A stretch of 64,000 bases of DNA, taken from Castanea sativa. Taxonomy: Eukaryota > Streptophyta > Magnoliopsida > Fagales > Fagaceae. This document shows, piece by piece, positions 33,407 to 43,883 of this stretch (positions within the stretch are counted from its first letter, which is position 1; each line of letters opens with the position of its first letter). The stretch lies in assembly GCF_040712315.1 (NCBI RefSeq), contig NC_134020.1:7577718-7641717 (forward strand), given 5' to 3'. The notes beneath the pieces were generated by a model. That model saw nothing but the letters and a program-made list of their open reading frames with translations, was not told where the DNA came from and made no database searches. Made by a program: the position numbers and the translations under genes.

Positions 33407-34787
33407 TGTTGGGGTTTATGCCCTAAAACCCAATTTATTGGCATGTATTTAATAATTAAATTGTTTAATTATATGAGACTATCTATAAATGAACTAAGAC
33501 ATTATCATAGTCCATGAGATGCATTGTATGTGATTTATGTGAAAAGTCACAGAAGATATAAATCACAAGTTCTTTGTAAACTCAGAAGTTTAGTTCGTAG
33601 TCGGTGATGAAATTGGGCGTTTCATCTACGAAGACTATAACATATCAACTAAGATGATTTGTCTTGATCATGGAAGTGGAGACTTCTAGTTGATATGTTG
33701 ATATGTTTTAAGAGTTAAGACATATTGAACTGGACCGCTAAGAGATTTATTATTCTCCTAACGACTGTCAAATGAATAATAAATCTCACGACTTCTATTT
33801 ACATCAACTCTAAATCCTGAGAGAATAATGGACACAGATCATGAGATGTAGGTTGCTTTGATATATCGGGAGTGAGATCTATTAGTTACGGTCAAAACCT
33901 CAGTATGTTGGGCATCCGCATTTAGTGTTGATGAGACATATATTCTCAAGATGGAATTCATAGTCTCTTAATGGAGATACAAAATATTCCCTTGAGATAA
34001 GTTTAATGGATTTAGTTATTCAGAGTGTTGGGCCCAACCACTTTAGTAAGAAGTTACTAAAGTATATATTTATGAAATTGGATTTCATAAATATATGACG
34101 AATAACATAAAGGATTAAACCGGGTACTCAAGGATTAAGATGTAGTAATCTTCAAAGTGGCAGTCTATATTCATGACTTTGGATTACTACGAATATTTTA
34201 ATGAAGGGGTTGCATGCATAATAAAGTCTTGGGATATAATTTATTAATAAGGCCTAGAGTGCAATTATATTTATATAGTGGTATTAAATATAATTAATGG
34301 TAACTTTGGGCTTGTCAAGAGTTGACGGAAAAGTCCAAGGCCCATTGGAGCTAGTGTCTTATTGGTCCCTTTTTGGTCCCACTCCAAGCCACACACTAAA
34401 GCCCAATTGGAAAGGCCCAATAGGCCAACCCAATTAGATAATCAGTTAGTTATAAAGGGAGAAACATACAGAATTTTTATAAGAAGAGATTAGAAAAGAA
34501 AAAGAAACGGTGTGTGAGAGAGTGTGAGACACACTTTCATTCTCCCTTTGAAAACTGATTGAGAGACCACACATCTTGGGCGTAAAGTGGAATTGGAGTG
34601 AAGATTAAAAGTGTTCCCAAGTGCTTCTAATTTTTGTTTTGAATTTCTCCACACCAAGGTACGCTATCTTGTTTTTAAATTCTGAAATTTACATGGTGCA
34701 TGTTATCAATCATGAATGAAATAGATCCTAGTTCGTTGCTTCCGCTGTGGGTTTTGTATGAGATACAAAACCAGAATTTTTCCTTCA
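33407..34787 (+). repeat. Copia E 3' LTR
   Basis: 1381 bp, TGTTGGGG to CCTTCA. Its 3' end contains the GTTTTGTATGAGATACAAAAC hairpin. It matches solo LTR B better than its own 5' LTR does in the distal half. Confidence 0.92.
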
Positions 34788-34792
34788 GCTAG

Positions 34793-35954
34793 GAAGTTGA
34801 GGGTCAGGGCAGCCAAGTACGTCCTCATAAACGAAGTGCTGTACAAGCGAGGTTTTTCCCAACCTTACCTAAGGTGCTTGGCTCCGGATGAGTCAAACTA
34901 TGTTCTGAGGGAAGTTCATGAAGGAGCATGTGGAAATCATTCAGGAGCGAGATCACTAGTCCATAAGGTCAACTGTGCAGGCTACTATTGGCCTACAATG
35001 CAGGCAGATGCTAAGGCCTATGTCAAGGTCTGTGACCAGTGTCAGCACTATAGCAATGTCCCAAGACAGCTGTCAGAGTACCAGACCCCAATGATGGCTC
35101 CATGGCCCTTTGCACAGTGGGGATTGGATATCCTAGGTCCCTTCCCCATGGGAACCAGACAAGCGAAGTTTTTGGTGGTAGGGATCGATTACTTTACCAA
35201 GTGGGTAGAGGTCGAACCTCTTGCAACAATAACTTAGCAAAATGTTAAAAATTTTGTATGGAAGAATATTCTATGTAGGTTCGAAGTACCCAGGGTACTA
35301 ATGTCGGATAACGGACATCAATTTGACAACGCACCCTTCAGGGACTTTTGCAAACATTTTGGAATCAAAAATCACTATTCCTCACCCTCCCATCCACAGG
35401 CGAACGGACAAGCAGAATTAGTGAACCAATCCCTGCTGAAAATCATCAAGACTTGGCTCGAGGGGGCAAAATAGATATGGCCAGACGAGTTACCAGGTGT
35501 TCTTTGGGCCTACAGGACGACTGTACGAATTTCGACAGAAGAGACCCCTTTTAAGTTAGCCTATGGAAGTGAAGCCGTCATACCAGAAGAAGTTCATATG
35601 GCTAATCATCGAGTGATGAAGTATCAGGAGAAAGAGAATGGGGAACAACTTCGTCTTGACCTCGATCTTATTGATGAGGTAAGAATGGATACGGAGCAAA
35701 GGACAGCAAGATACAAGAATCTTATGGCTAGGCAGCATAATGCCATGGTGAAACCCAGACGATTCAGTGTTGGGGACCTTGTTCTCAAAAAAGTCTCCTT
35801 AGCAACTAGGAATCCGGCTCATGGAAAATTGGGACCCAATTGGGAAGGACCCTACAAGGTAATCAACTGCAAGAGGCAGGGGTTATACTACCTGGAGGCC
35901 CTGGACGGACGAAAGTTAGAGCACCCCTGGACCGTGGAACACCTGAGGAGTTAG
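34793..35954 (+). pseudogene. G2 integrase, downstream of the Copia insertion
   Basis: It resumes the G2 frame after GCTAG with KLRVRAAKYVLINEVLYKR. The zinc region is REVHEGACGNHSG and KVCDQCQHY. The catalytic core has WGLDILGPF (Asp, near 35120), VLMSDNGHQFD (Asp, near 35305) and GQAELVNQSLL (Glu, near 35410). The C-terminal part is NWEGPYKVINCK, ending EHLRS at 35954. Stops lie at 35236 and 35473, with no large deletion. It pairs domain by domain with G1 13006-14451. Confidence 0.88.
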
Positions 35955-37006
35955 TATCAGTGATGAACTTGGACGAAATAATCCGGGGACGAGGTTGATC
36001 CTATGGACAACTACAGCCACGATCTATGTGTTTACTTACACCTACTGTTGTGTTCTTATTACTACTATAGTGTGTACTAAGAATAAAAAGTGCACTAGTT
36101 CTTAAACTTTTGCATCATCTACAGACCAGTTTGTAAAAGACGAGGTTATGTATTTTCTTAAGTGTTTTAATAAGGCATCAGCTTCTAAGCGTGCCATATT
36201 TGTGGACAATGTTCATGCAATAATATGGTTTGGATTTCTAATATACATAATCTAGTTTCCATAATGATACCCACAAGGGGGCAAAAGCCTAAGACGAATG
36301 AAAATCTCTGGACGCAGGGATGTAACGTTCATAAACTTTCCTTGAAATAAGGATAAAGCAAAAAGAAAAAGCTAAGGCATACTCGTCTAAGCTTTCCTTG
36401 AAATAAGAATAAATCAAAAAGAAAAAGCTAAGGCATACTCGTCTAAGAAGTAGACAAACAAGAAAAAGGCATACGTTAAAGCATAAAATTCCAAAAACGA
36501 GCATCTAGCCAAGACGCCTCAATGTCTTAGGACGAGTAAAACATTATAAACCTCTTGCAAGGAGACGAGTGATAATCGTCCAAAGGACAAGGTAAAATAC
36601 TGGCAGTCGTCATTGTCGTCCTAGGACGAGTCACACTTGTAAAAATTTGACTGGCTAACAAAGATGTCCATGCCTAGGTGGGTCGTCCATAAGAAAATCA
36701 CATCGACGGCCATCCAACACTTAGAACACTGTTTAAAAGCCAATGACATAAATGGTGAAAATAGTGGATAAACTCGTCCATACAATAAATAATGGATAAA
36801 AGAAAACTATTCTTTAGTCTAAAAGATGGTAGACGACCACCGTCCAAAAACCCTTATAAAATAAGCCTTAAAATGCAATTGTTAATAAACTCGTCCAGAA
36901 CACTTTGGACGAGATAATTATACTCAAATACATCTTAAAAAATGGTCCAAAAACAACGGACCGAAAGAAAAGGAGAATAACAATAGCACTAATTTAAAAA
37001 TTGTCT
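35955..37006. other. G2 region between integrase and antisense gene
   Basis: Non-coding. It contains a tandem pair of 56-bp units (36336-36391 and 36392-36447, starting CTTTCCTTGAAATAAG and ending CTCGTCTAAG) and many scattered CTCGTCC/GGACGAG words. It corresponds in position to the hairpin array of G1 but has no ordered palindrome array. Confidence 0.75.
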
Positions 37007-39218
37007 TCAAGAAGTGGGGGCATCAACATTGGGGTCGTCTTGAGATGGCTTGGTGGTGGCATCGTCCTCAATGTTAACATCGTCTGAGCCTGTTTGGAGG
37101 AGAGAACTTGAAGCAGCGCCAAGGTTGAGTTTAATGGTGCTAAAGTCTACTTCAGGAAAGTTGTCTATAGCATCCATTCTAAAATCTTCAAACTCTGCTG
37201 CATAGTTCGTGTCCAGCAGGTCAGTAAACTCCTTAGACGCTTTGAACTCCTCCACTGCGTCGTCTTTAGCCTTCTTGAGGAGGAGACTCAACTCATCGTT
37301 CTTCCTTTGAAGAAAATCAAGACGGTCGTCCTTCTTAGCAGCATCGAATTTCAGCTCCCCCACCAAAGCATTCAACCCCTTAACCTCGTCCTTATCCTTA
37401 TTCGCCACCTCGGCCTAAGTTCTGTAGTCGTTTTTAATCTCTTCTATTCTTTTTTCTAAAAGGATCCTCGTCTTGTCCATCTCCGTGGCCTGCCTGGATG
37501 CAGCTATGAACTTCGACATTGCCTACATAGAAGACAAGAAGGTTCAAGAGATAAAAATAACAATAGATAACATGGCTAAAGCAAGACGAGACAAAGGTGC
37601 TCACCTTAAAAAGATCGTGGACACCGGAGTGCTTAAACTCCCTCAAAGACATGTCGTAGCACGCAGCCACGTCCTCACCTGTTATAGCCTCTTGGAATCG
37701 TTTCCAAGCCAAATCCTCATTCTCCAATAAGTTTGTAGAAATCCTTTGAGGAGGCTGGGACGAAGCAAGAGCATGGGTCTTAGACGGAGCGACGCCAATG
37801 GGCGTAGACAAGTTAACATCAACGACTGTGATGGACGGCAAGGAGGAAGGAGGGTCAGACTTAGCAGTTTCGGGCCTAGACGACCCATGCTTGGTCTTCT
37901 TCCCCCGACGACTGGGTAAGCTTCCCAGGTCCAAATTTTTGGACAAGCTTTTCCTCTTGTCTCCAGCAGCAGGACGAGGCTGGGGTTGAATTTCAACTCT
38001 GGTCATCTCGTCAATCACTTCCTTCCCCTTATTTTCTTTCATGGTTGCCATTCCTGAAAAACACATGTACACATATATATAAAAAATAAAATAAAATAAA
38101 AATTCAAAATTTCAAGTAAGAAAGGCACTCACGTCTACGGACAGTTTGCTCGTGCACAAGGGTTTCAGCAGATGGATCAGGGCCAAGTCCCCACCTGTGC
38201 AAGCGTCGAAGAGTCACCAACGAGTGAAAATTCCTCTCGAGGTGTAGACGAGCTCTGTGGACGCGGTCACGATGAAACTTACTTAAAGAAGGATGTCTAA
38301 CAGCTGAAAAAAAGAGAGGAAAATTAAGGTTAGACAACTGTCTAAAGATAAAATATACCAAAACAAATAAAAAAAAAGAATGAAGGAAAAACATAACATA
38401 CCTTATTGACGAAGGTTCCCTAATTCTCCAGTATAAGGGGCAAATACATTTCTACCAACCTCGATAGGATGCCCCGCCCAGAAACCAGAGACAAAGAAAA
38501 ATTCTATCTTCCAGTTTCTGTCAGACGAAGGCAAAGACTTAATCAACCTACAGTCATTGCCCCTAGCTGTGAACTGATAAAAACCTAGAGATTGACTTAT
38601 CTCGGAGGGTTTATAATAGTACAGAAACTCGTCCACGGTGATAGGACGGTTCCCATCAAATACCTTCCTCCATAAGACTTGCATAGAGACAATAAGTCTC
38701 CACGCGTTGGGGTTAAATTGGCAAACTCCCAAGCCCAGCCTAGTGAGTAATTCTCTAGCGAAGGCGTTCAAAGGAAATCTAAGCCCCCCTAGCAAATAAG
38801 TTTCGTAAATACCTATTCCAAAATAGGGTTGGCAACACCATTCCCCTCGGACAGCTAACCTAGGATTCAGATCGTCTGGGATTTGGAACCAACTCCTAAG
38901 AGCATCTAACCTCTTCTCGTCCATCTTAGAAGGGATTTCTATAGCACAAATATACATAGTTTCTTCTTGGTCCAAAGGGGAGGACGGCAGGACGCTCGTC
39001 GAGGTATCAGCTCCAGAGGCTGCCCTCGTCCTAATATTTTCCTGTAAGGTTTCGACGGGAATTCCAGGAACACTAAAGGTATACTCCTCTGTTGTGTGGC
39101 CACTACTACTACTACTACTACTATCGTTACTAGAAGTGATATAACTAGAAGAATCATGGTACTCGTCTATGGCCTTGTCTACACTGTCGCTAGACGAACA
39201 GGTAGCCATTTCAGACAT
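37007..39218 (-). pseudogene. Antisense gene (aORF) of Tat element G2, four exons
   Basis: Proposed exons on the minus strand are 39218-38402, 38303-38133, 38053-37605 and 37522-37007. All introns are GT-AG with phases 1, 1 and 0, and the joined frame would have about 650 codons. The start MSEMATCSSSDS is followed by a Ser-rich acidic stretch. The plant gypsy-type transposon domain follows (FQIPDDLNPRLAVRGEWC, LPLNAF-like LRFPLNAFARELL, VLWRKVFDGNRPITVDEF). Exon 3 is rich in basic and Pro/Ser residues. Exon 4 is a coiled coil (VKGLNALVGELKF to LLLKKAKDDAVEEFKASKEF) with an acidic tail. Only two in-frame stops are seen: TAA just before the first donor (38403-38405) and TAG in exon 4 near 37416. 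It is better preserved than gag-pol of the same element. Molecular function is unknown. Confidence 0.8.
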
Positions 39219-39380
39219 CCTAAAGCCTAAAAAGGAAAGCCTGAGAGTGAGAGTAAGGGGAATACCTGGCTCTAGAAGAAAGATACTAAGGATGCTGAGA
39301 ACACTCCTAGACGAGACGACGGACGAGAATGTCAAAACAAAAAATCTGAAAAAATGAGAGGGGCACGAGAGGGAAACCAC

Positions 39381-39388
39381 TATTTATA
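39381..39388 (-). promoter_or_regulatory. TATA-like box of the G2 antisense gene
   Basis: TATAAATA on the minus strand, about 165 nt upstream of the ATG at 39218 and outside the 3' LTR. G1 has one in the equivalent place. Inferred promoter. Confidence 0.5.
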
Positions 39389-39599
39389 GGTAGAGAAGTC
39401 TCGATATTCACAACGACGAGACCAATGAGAAGGCAACACGTGGCATCTGCCTCGAAGAGGTAAGTCGACGTGACCAACCACCTATGAAAGCATGACATGT
39501 GGTACGCTGTCTGAAAAACAAATAAAATAGAAAATAATAATAATAAATGTTCTTGGAAAACTCATCCTGAAGTCTGGTAATGTACTGCATGACCCCTTG

Positions 39600-39612
39600 A
39601 CGAAGGGGAAAC
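39600..39612 (+). other. G2 polypurine tract
   Basis: ACGAAGGGGAAAC lies directly before the 3' LTR (TGATGAGG). It is the counterpart of the G1 tract at 9098-9111. Confidence 0.75.
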
Positions 39613-40209
39613 TGATGAGGAATGAAGAAAAATTAAATTACTCCAGACCGTCCATGGTCATCCACACCAGCAGCCGTCCAAAAGAAAGCACCAAGACGAG
39701 GCTAACGCCCATGGTCGTCCATAGGCGAAAACACACCGGCAGCACTCGTCCTAGGAAAGCTATCATCCCCGTCCTGAAGGGGTTTGTCCACAAGAGGACC
39801 CCTGGACGAGACCTTTACACTTGGGAATTACTGACTACATTTCACCACTCCACAAAATATACATAACTTCCAGTGACCGTTGCATGAGAAAATATAACTC
39901 CTAAACGGTTGTGAAAGTTATCCCTGAACCCTCGCATCTCCTCAAATCCAGGGAAGGTTACAATCCCAATAATTGTTCCTAGGACACTATATAAACACCC
40001 ATTCAGACCAGAAAAATGTATGTTTTTACTTCTCCCAAAAAGTTGGAACTCCAAAAATATAGAGAGAAAACTAACTTTGCCATCGGAGGGTTCTTGGCCG
40101 GCGACCCCGTCACCTTTGATCGCTTTTCTTTCTTTTCCAGGCCATCGAAGGAGCAAGCAGTCCTGTCAAGTCCGAAGCATCCAGCCTACTGATTTTCTTT
40201 GCAACATCA
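39613..40209 (+). repeat. G2 3' LTR
   Basis: 597 bp, TGATGAGGAATG to GCAACATCA, with a TATA box at 39988-39995. It is very close to the 5' LTR, with scattered substitutions, which suggests a fairly young insertion relative to G1. Confidence 0.92.
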
Positions 40210-40398
40210 CCACTAACTTCCGTTAGTTTTTTGCTTAGGAGTTTAACAAAAAAAATGAGTAGGCATATTTTTAATGACGTGGAAACATTTTTTAGGGGAG
40301 CAAAACACATCAATTGCTTAACATGCAATTCCTGCAGTATGTATTAGATGGCCTAATAAAAATAAGACATGTCTTAATAAACAAATACAAGCCAACTT

Positions 40399-41270
40399 AG
40401 TGAAAAATTATAAGGTCCTCATGGTGGATAAGTGATGTGATCCACTATTCCACTAAAAGACTTCCACCTGTTTAAAATTGCTAAATTAGAATTTTTTTTT
40501 TAAATGGAAATTAATTACTGACTCAACAATTTTAAACAAGTGGGAGTCTATTAGTGAATTGGTAGACAAGTGACATGGTCCACCAGAGGACCCTATAATT
40601 TCTCCAACTCAGCAATTACTATTGAACCAAATAACTTTCATGTTAATCTGTAAGACCCTGTAACTAAACATCTTAATTCTCCCACACGGATTAGATCCAA
40701 TCGCAACCTTCAAACTCAAACACTCATAAAACACAAAGCCAAGAAACTTTCATTTTGTTTGCAAATTGAATAAACTACAAAGTATAAGCCATATAGGCGA
40801 CTAGATCTATAAATGCACGAGGTAGAGACAAAGTTTCAGCTGATATAAAAGGTGATGGTGAACAAAAATTATGGGAATAATGGGGACCTCACCTTGTCCA
40901 ATGTCCATATTAAAGGTTCCCAATAATCATATTAAAGGTTCCCAATAATATGCACAGGGTATGAATTGCATCAAATTCATTTGCCCTATTGCTGCCCGCT
41001 CAGCCACATGAGAACAAGTTTGCTCCAGAAATTTAATTTTAATGTTCACGGTAAGAGATTTGCTCTAGGTATTGCATACATATACGTAGGGCTATGTAGG
41101 TTGTTAGAATTGGCTGCGCTCTGATGTATGGAAATTTAGTTTGCAGACCTCCTTGTCTTGCGATCTCTGAAGAGGTAAAGAAGAGAGAGAGAGGGGAGAT
41201 TTTTGGACTTTTAAATTAAACAATCTTATCACATCATTTAAAATTTGCCTACTTATCTTTCCATTAGAAA

Positions 41271-41274
<4 letters not shown>
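40399..41274. other. AT-rich intergenic sequence
   Basis: No gene or named element was recognised. A short direct repeat of CATATTAAAGGTTCCCAATAA occurs around 40905-40950 (two copies about 23 bp apart). Confidence 0.4.

Positions 41275-41318
<44 letters not shown>
41275..41318. repeat. AT dinucleotide microsatellite
   Basis: About 22 AT units, ending directly at the GGGTCATTCTA motif at 41319. Confidence 0.9.
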
Positions 41319-41320
<2 letters not shown>

Positions 41321-41365
41321 GTCATTCTACTGTACCCCTTCTATTTTTGGGGGTACGGTACTCAT
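41319..41365 (+). repeat. Terminal-repeat-like motif, left copy
   Basis: It starts GGGTCATTCTACTGTACCCC, then has a T-rich spacer and GGGGGTACGGTACTCA. An inverted relative is at 56986-57032, also next to an AT run. It may be the end of a DNA transposon. See the matching feature. Confidence 0.5.
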
Positions 41366-43846
41366 ACAAATCCTGACCATCAAATCTAATGGTTTTTAAT
41401 CTTGACCGTTTATTCAATTTTAGTGGGATACCAGTTACCGGTATAGCAAGTTAGCATATAAAACCAAAAACAATAGAACCAAATCCTTCTCTCCCCACGT
41501 TTCTCCACAAAAAAAAAAACCTTCTTTCCTTGTTCTCTCAACACCAGATCAACGATCTCCTCAAACTCTAAGGTACAAAAATCGCAAAGCCTTCGCTTTT
41601 ATCTTCTTCTTCTTCTTCTTTTTTTCTTTTTTTCCTTGTGTGCTTCTCTTTCTCAAGAACAAAATTCTCTCCATCGGGCTTCTTTCTCTCACGCTTCCGA
41701 TTCGGTTTATCTAAAGAACCCAGAATCGGCTTCTTCTCTTACTAATAAACCACAAGAACCCAGGGCGGCTAAACAAAACCCAAAGAAGAAGAAACAGTAT
41801 CGGCCGTCCTCTACCCGGCGACGATATTTGAAATAGGTTTGTCTTTCTCTCTCTCTTTCTCTCAGACGAAGTTGATTTTACTGCTAATAGCCCCAGACCT
41901 ATCAATTGTTTATTGATTAATACATGACTGAGAGAATACTACCTGGAAAAGGAAAATGGCATTCATCTGAAACTAATAGATAGTGGAATTTGTTGAGAAA
42001 GTGGTTGAAGAGTTGGAAAATGTTTATATATATATATATAACTTTAACATGCTTTTTTAAACAAGAAACGTATTGAATATATTAGGTAATTTGGGTAGTG
42101 GAAAAGGATAATGGATGGGGATTTCTTAATGGCATAGATTTGAACCTGGTACTGCTTATTGAATTTAGAGGATGTGTTGCTTATGAATTGAATTGAGAAG
42201 TGTTGTGATCAGTTCCCCTTTTACAAGCAGTTTCCTATCTTGGTAGCTAACAAGCCAAGCTTAAACTGAACTGCCTTGGCTTGGGTAGGTATACTAATTT
42301 CACAGCCATAAAAGTTGGAACAAATGGGCATGGGCCTTTGTGGTCGAGTTCTCCCATTAAGCATCATATTTCTTTAATTCCAGGGAATTTTTTTATTTTT
42401 ATTTTTTAAACTTTGGTTCTTGCCTCATTTGAATGGCCTTACACCTGCGGAGGTTAAATCTTTCCCCGTGCTTAAACTTTATTTTGTTCGCAGTACCAAA
42501 ATGCTTTTTCATTTCGGTTGTTTCTTTCCCGTTTTTGATGTGTGCCCTTTCGTTCATTTAATCGGCTCTCTTTTATGGGACATTGATTTTCATTTAAAAT
42601 TTTGGGCCCTTGGCAACCATAGTTCACACTCGATCTATGTTATTTTCCATTTGGTGTTTATTTCATTTTGTGATTTGTAGGCCCTAGAAAATGCAACCTA
42701 AGCCAACCAACCCATCCGAATCCACTCAAAATGAATGGTTAAGGGGAGCGATTCTGGTTGACCTGAACCCATTGGGTTGGGTACCGCGGTTGAGTTTTAA
42801 AAGTGAACTCCGCACAAACCAGCTTATACAAAATAGAAAACCTATCAACCTAGCTGGCCTTAGACTTAACTAGTGGAGTCCCGGCACTTCAAAAATGGTT
42901 GGATGAGCCGAACCTCCTTTAGTGAGTTCCCGACTATACGGCTAGGAGGCTATTATGTGATGTAATTTGTAACTTAGATTTAAAGAAGTGCATAATTGTT
43001 CAATTGGCAACTACCTTGTGAAAGTGCTTATCTTTTAATATAATTTTTTTTTCTTTTAAAGCGATGGGTAAAATAAATTTGTTGGCGAAAGAAGTAGATG
43101 AGGGGAAAGTAAGGAGAGAGAAATTATTATGCTTACAGTTCTAGTATTTTCAATGTGAAGTGAAGCTTTTATAATGACTGAACTACTCTTAAAAAACATG
43201 GAATTCTCGGAAACTTGAACTATTTGCTTCGGAAATGACTGCCACTATTGTGTTGCACATTACTTTACATGAAATTGGAGTCAATTCTTTTATGCTTTGT
43301 CCCCTTTTATGAAGTGAGAGTTAACTCTTATGCCTAGTCGTCTCATGAAAGTTTGGAACTGAGAAAATGCATATGTCTTGAATTTTTGTGCCGTCTTACA
43401 AATTGATGTGTATTGTCCCCTAAAATAAGAACACTAGGTCAATCTCAGGCTGCCATCTCTCTTCATCTTTAAGAGTAGAGATGGCTACCTTACTAGTTTT
43501 GGTATGTTACAGACAACAACACAGGCTGGATTGTGCTTTGCTATGGTATGTAATGCTTCTCAATTAATTAACCTAACTGACTTATCAAAAAAAAAAAAAA
43601 AAAATTAACCTAACTGGGATGTGCTACTTGTGTCACTGTCTCCCATTTTATCCTAGGGCTGTACACACTGTCACCTCATTTATTGTAGACACATAGATAT
43701 CATTAGAATCAGACCCCTGTGTTTTTTTTTTTGGTGGGTTGGGAATAAATGGATAAAGTAGTTTTCTTTATTATGTTTCTCATTCAAGAATCATGATTGT
43801 GTTTATGGGCTTTTGATAAAAATTCAATTTTTAACATTCTTTAGTG

Positions 43847-43883
<37 letters not shown>

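Larger units (their letters stand above)
26615..34787 (+). mobile_element. Ty1/Copia element E nested in G2
   Basis: An 8173-bp element with direct LTRs 26615-27989 and 33407-34787. A perfect target duplication GCTAG (26610-26614 and 34788-34792) lies inside G2 pol; removing the element and one GCTAG rejoins the G2 frame at a position matched by G1. PBS is at 27991 and PPT at 33390-33406. The interior holds degraded gag, integrase tail, reverse transcriptase and RNase H in Copia order (integrase before RT). Much of protease and integrase is missing, so the element could only have moved with help from another Copia. It belongs to LTR family L. Confidence 0.92.
21847..40209 (+). mobile_element. 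Ty3/Gypsy Tat-type element G2, with nested Copia
   Basis: LTRs at 21847-22444 and 39613-40209 share TGATGAGGAATGAAG and end ACATCA. The flanking 5-mers CCATT (21842-21846) and CCACT (40210-40214) fit a target duplication with one mismatch. Order: 5' LTR, PBS, gag, protease, reverse transcriptase, RNase H, archaeal RNase H, [Copia 26615-34787], integrase, non-coding region, antisense gene, PPT, 3' LTR. The total is 18.4 kb, or about 10.2 kb without the Copia. It is inactive because of many stops. It is related to G1 but in opposite orientation. Confidence 0.92.
21556..40398. mobile_element. Small DNA transposon or MITE interrupted by G2
   Basis: A 36-bp perfect inverted repeat begins AAGTTGGCTTGTATTTG at 21556-21591, and its complement is at 40363-40398. 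Without the nested G2 element (21847-40209) the enclosed sequence would be about 480 bp, which fits a MITE. Between the arms is a plant repeat phrase with serial TTGGTCCTTGAAGTTT-type units (about 21735-21840), continuing after G2 at 40215. The superfamily is not clear and no certain target duplication was found, partly because a solo LTR inserted 25 bp outside the left arm. Confidence 0.6.

Noticed and set aside
41636..41836. A 66-codon first exon of a host gene
   Set aside because: The sequence is CT-rich and leader-like with a donor site, but no second exon or protein family was found, so it is noted only as possible.
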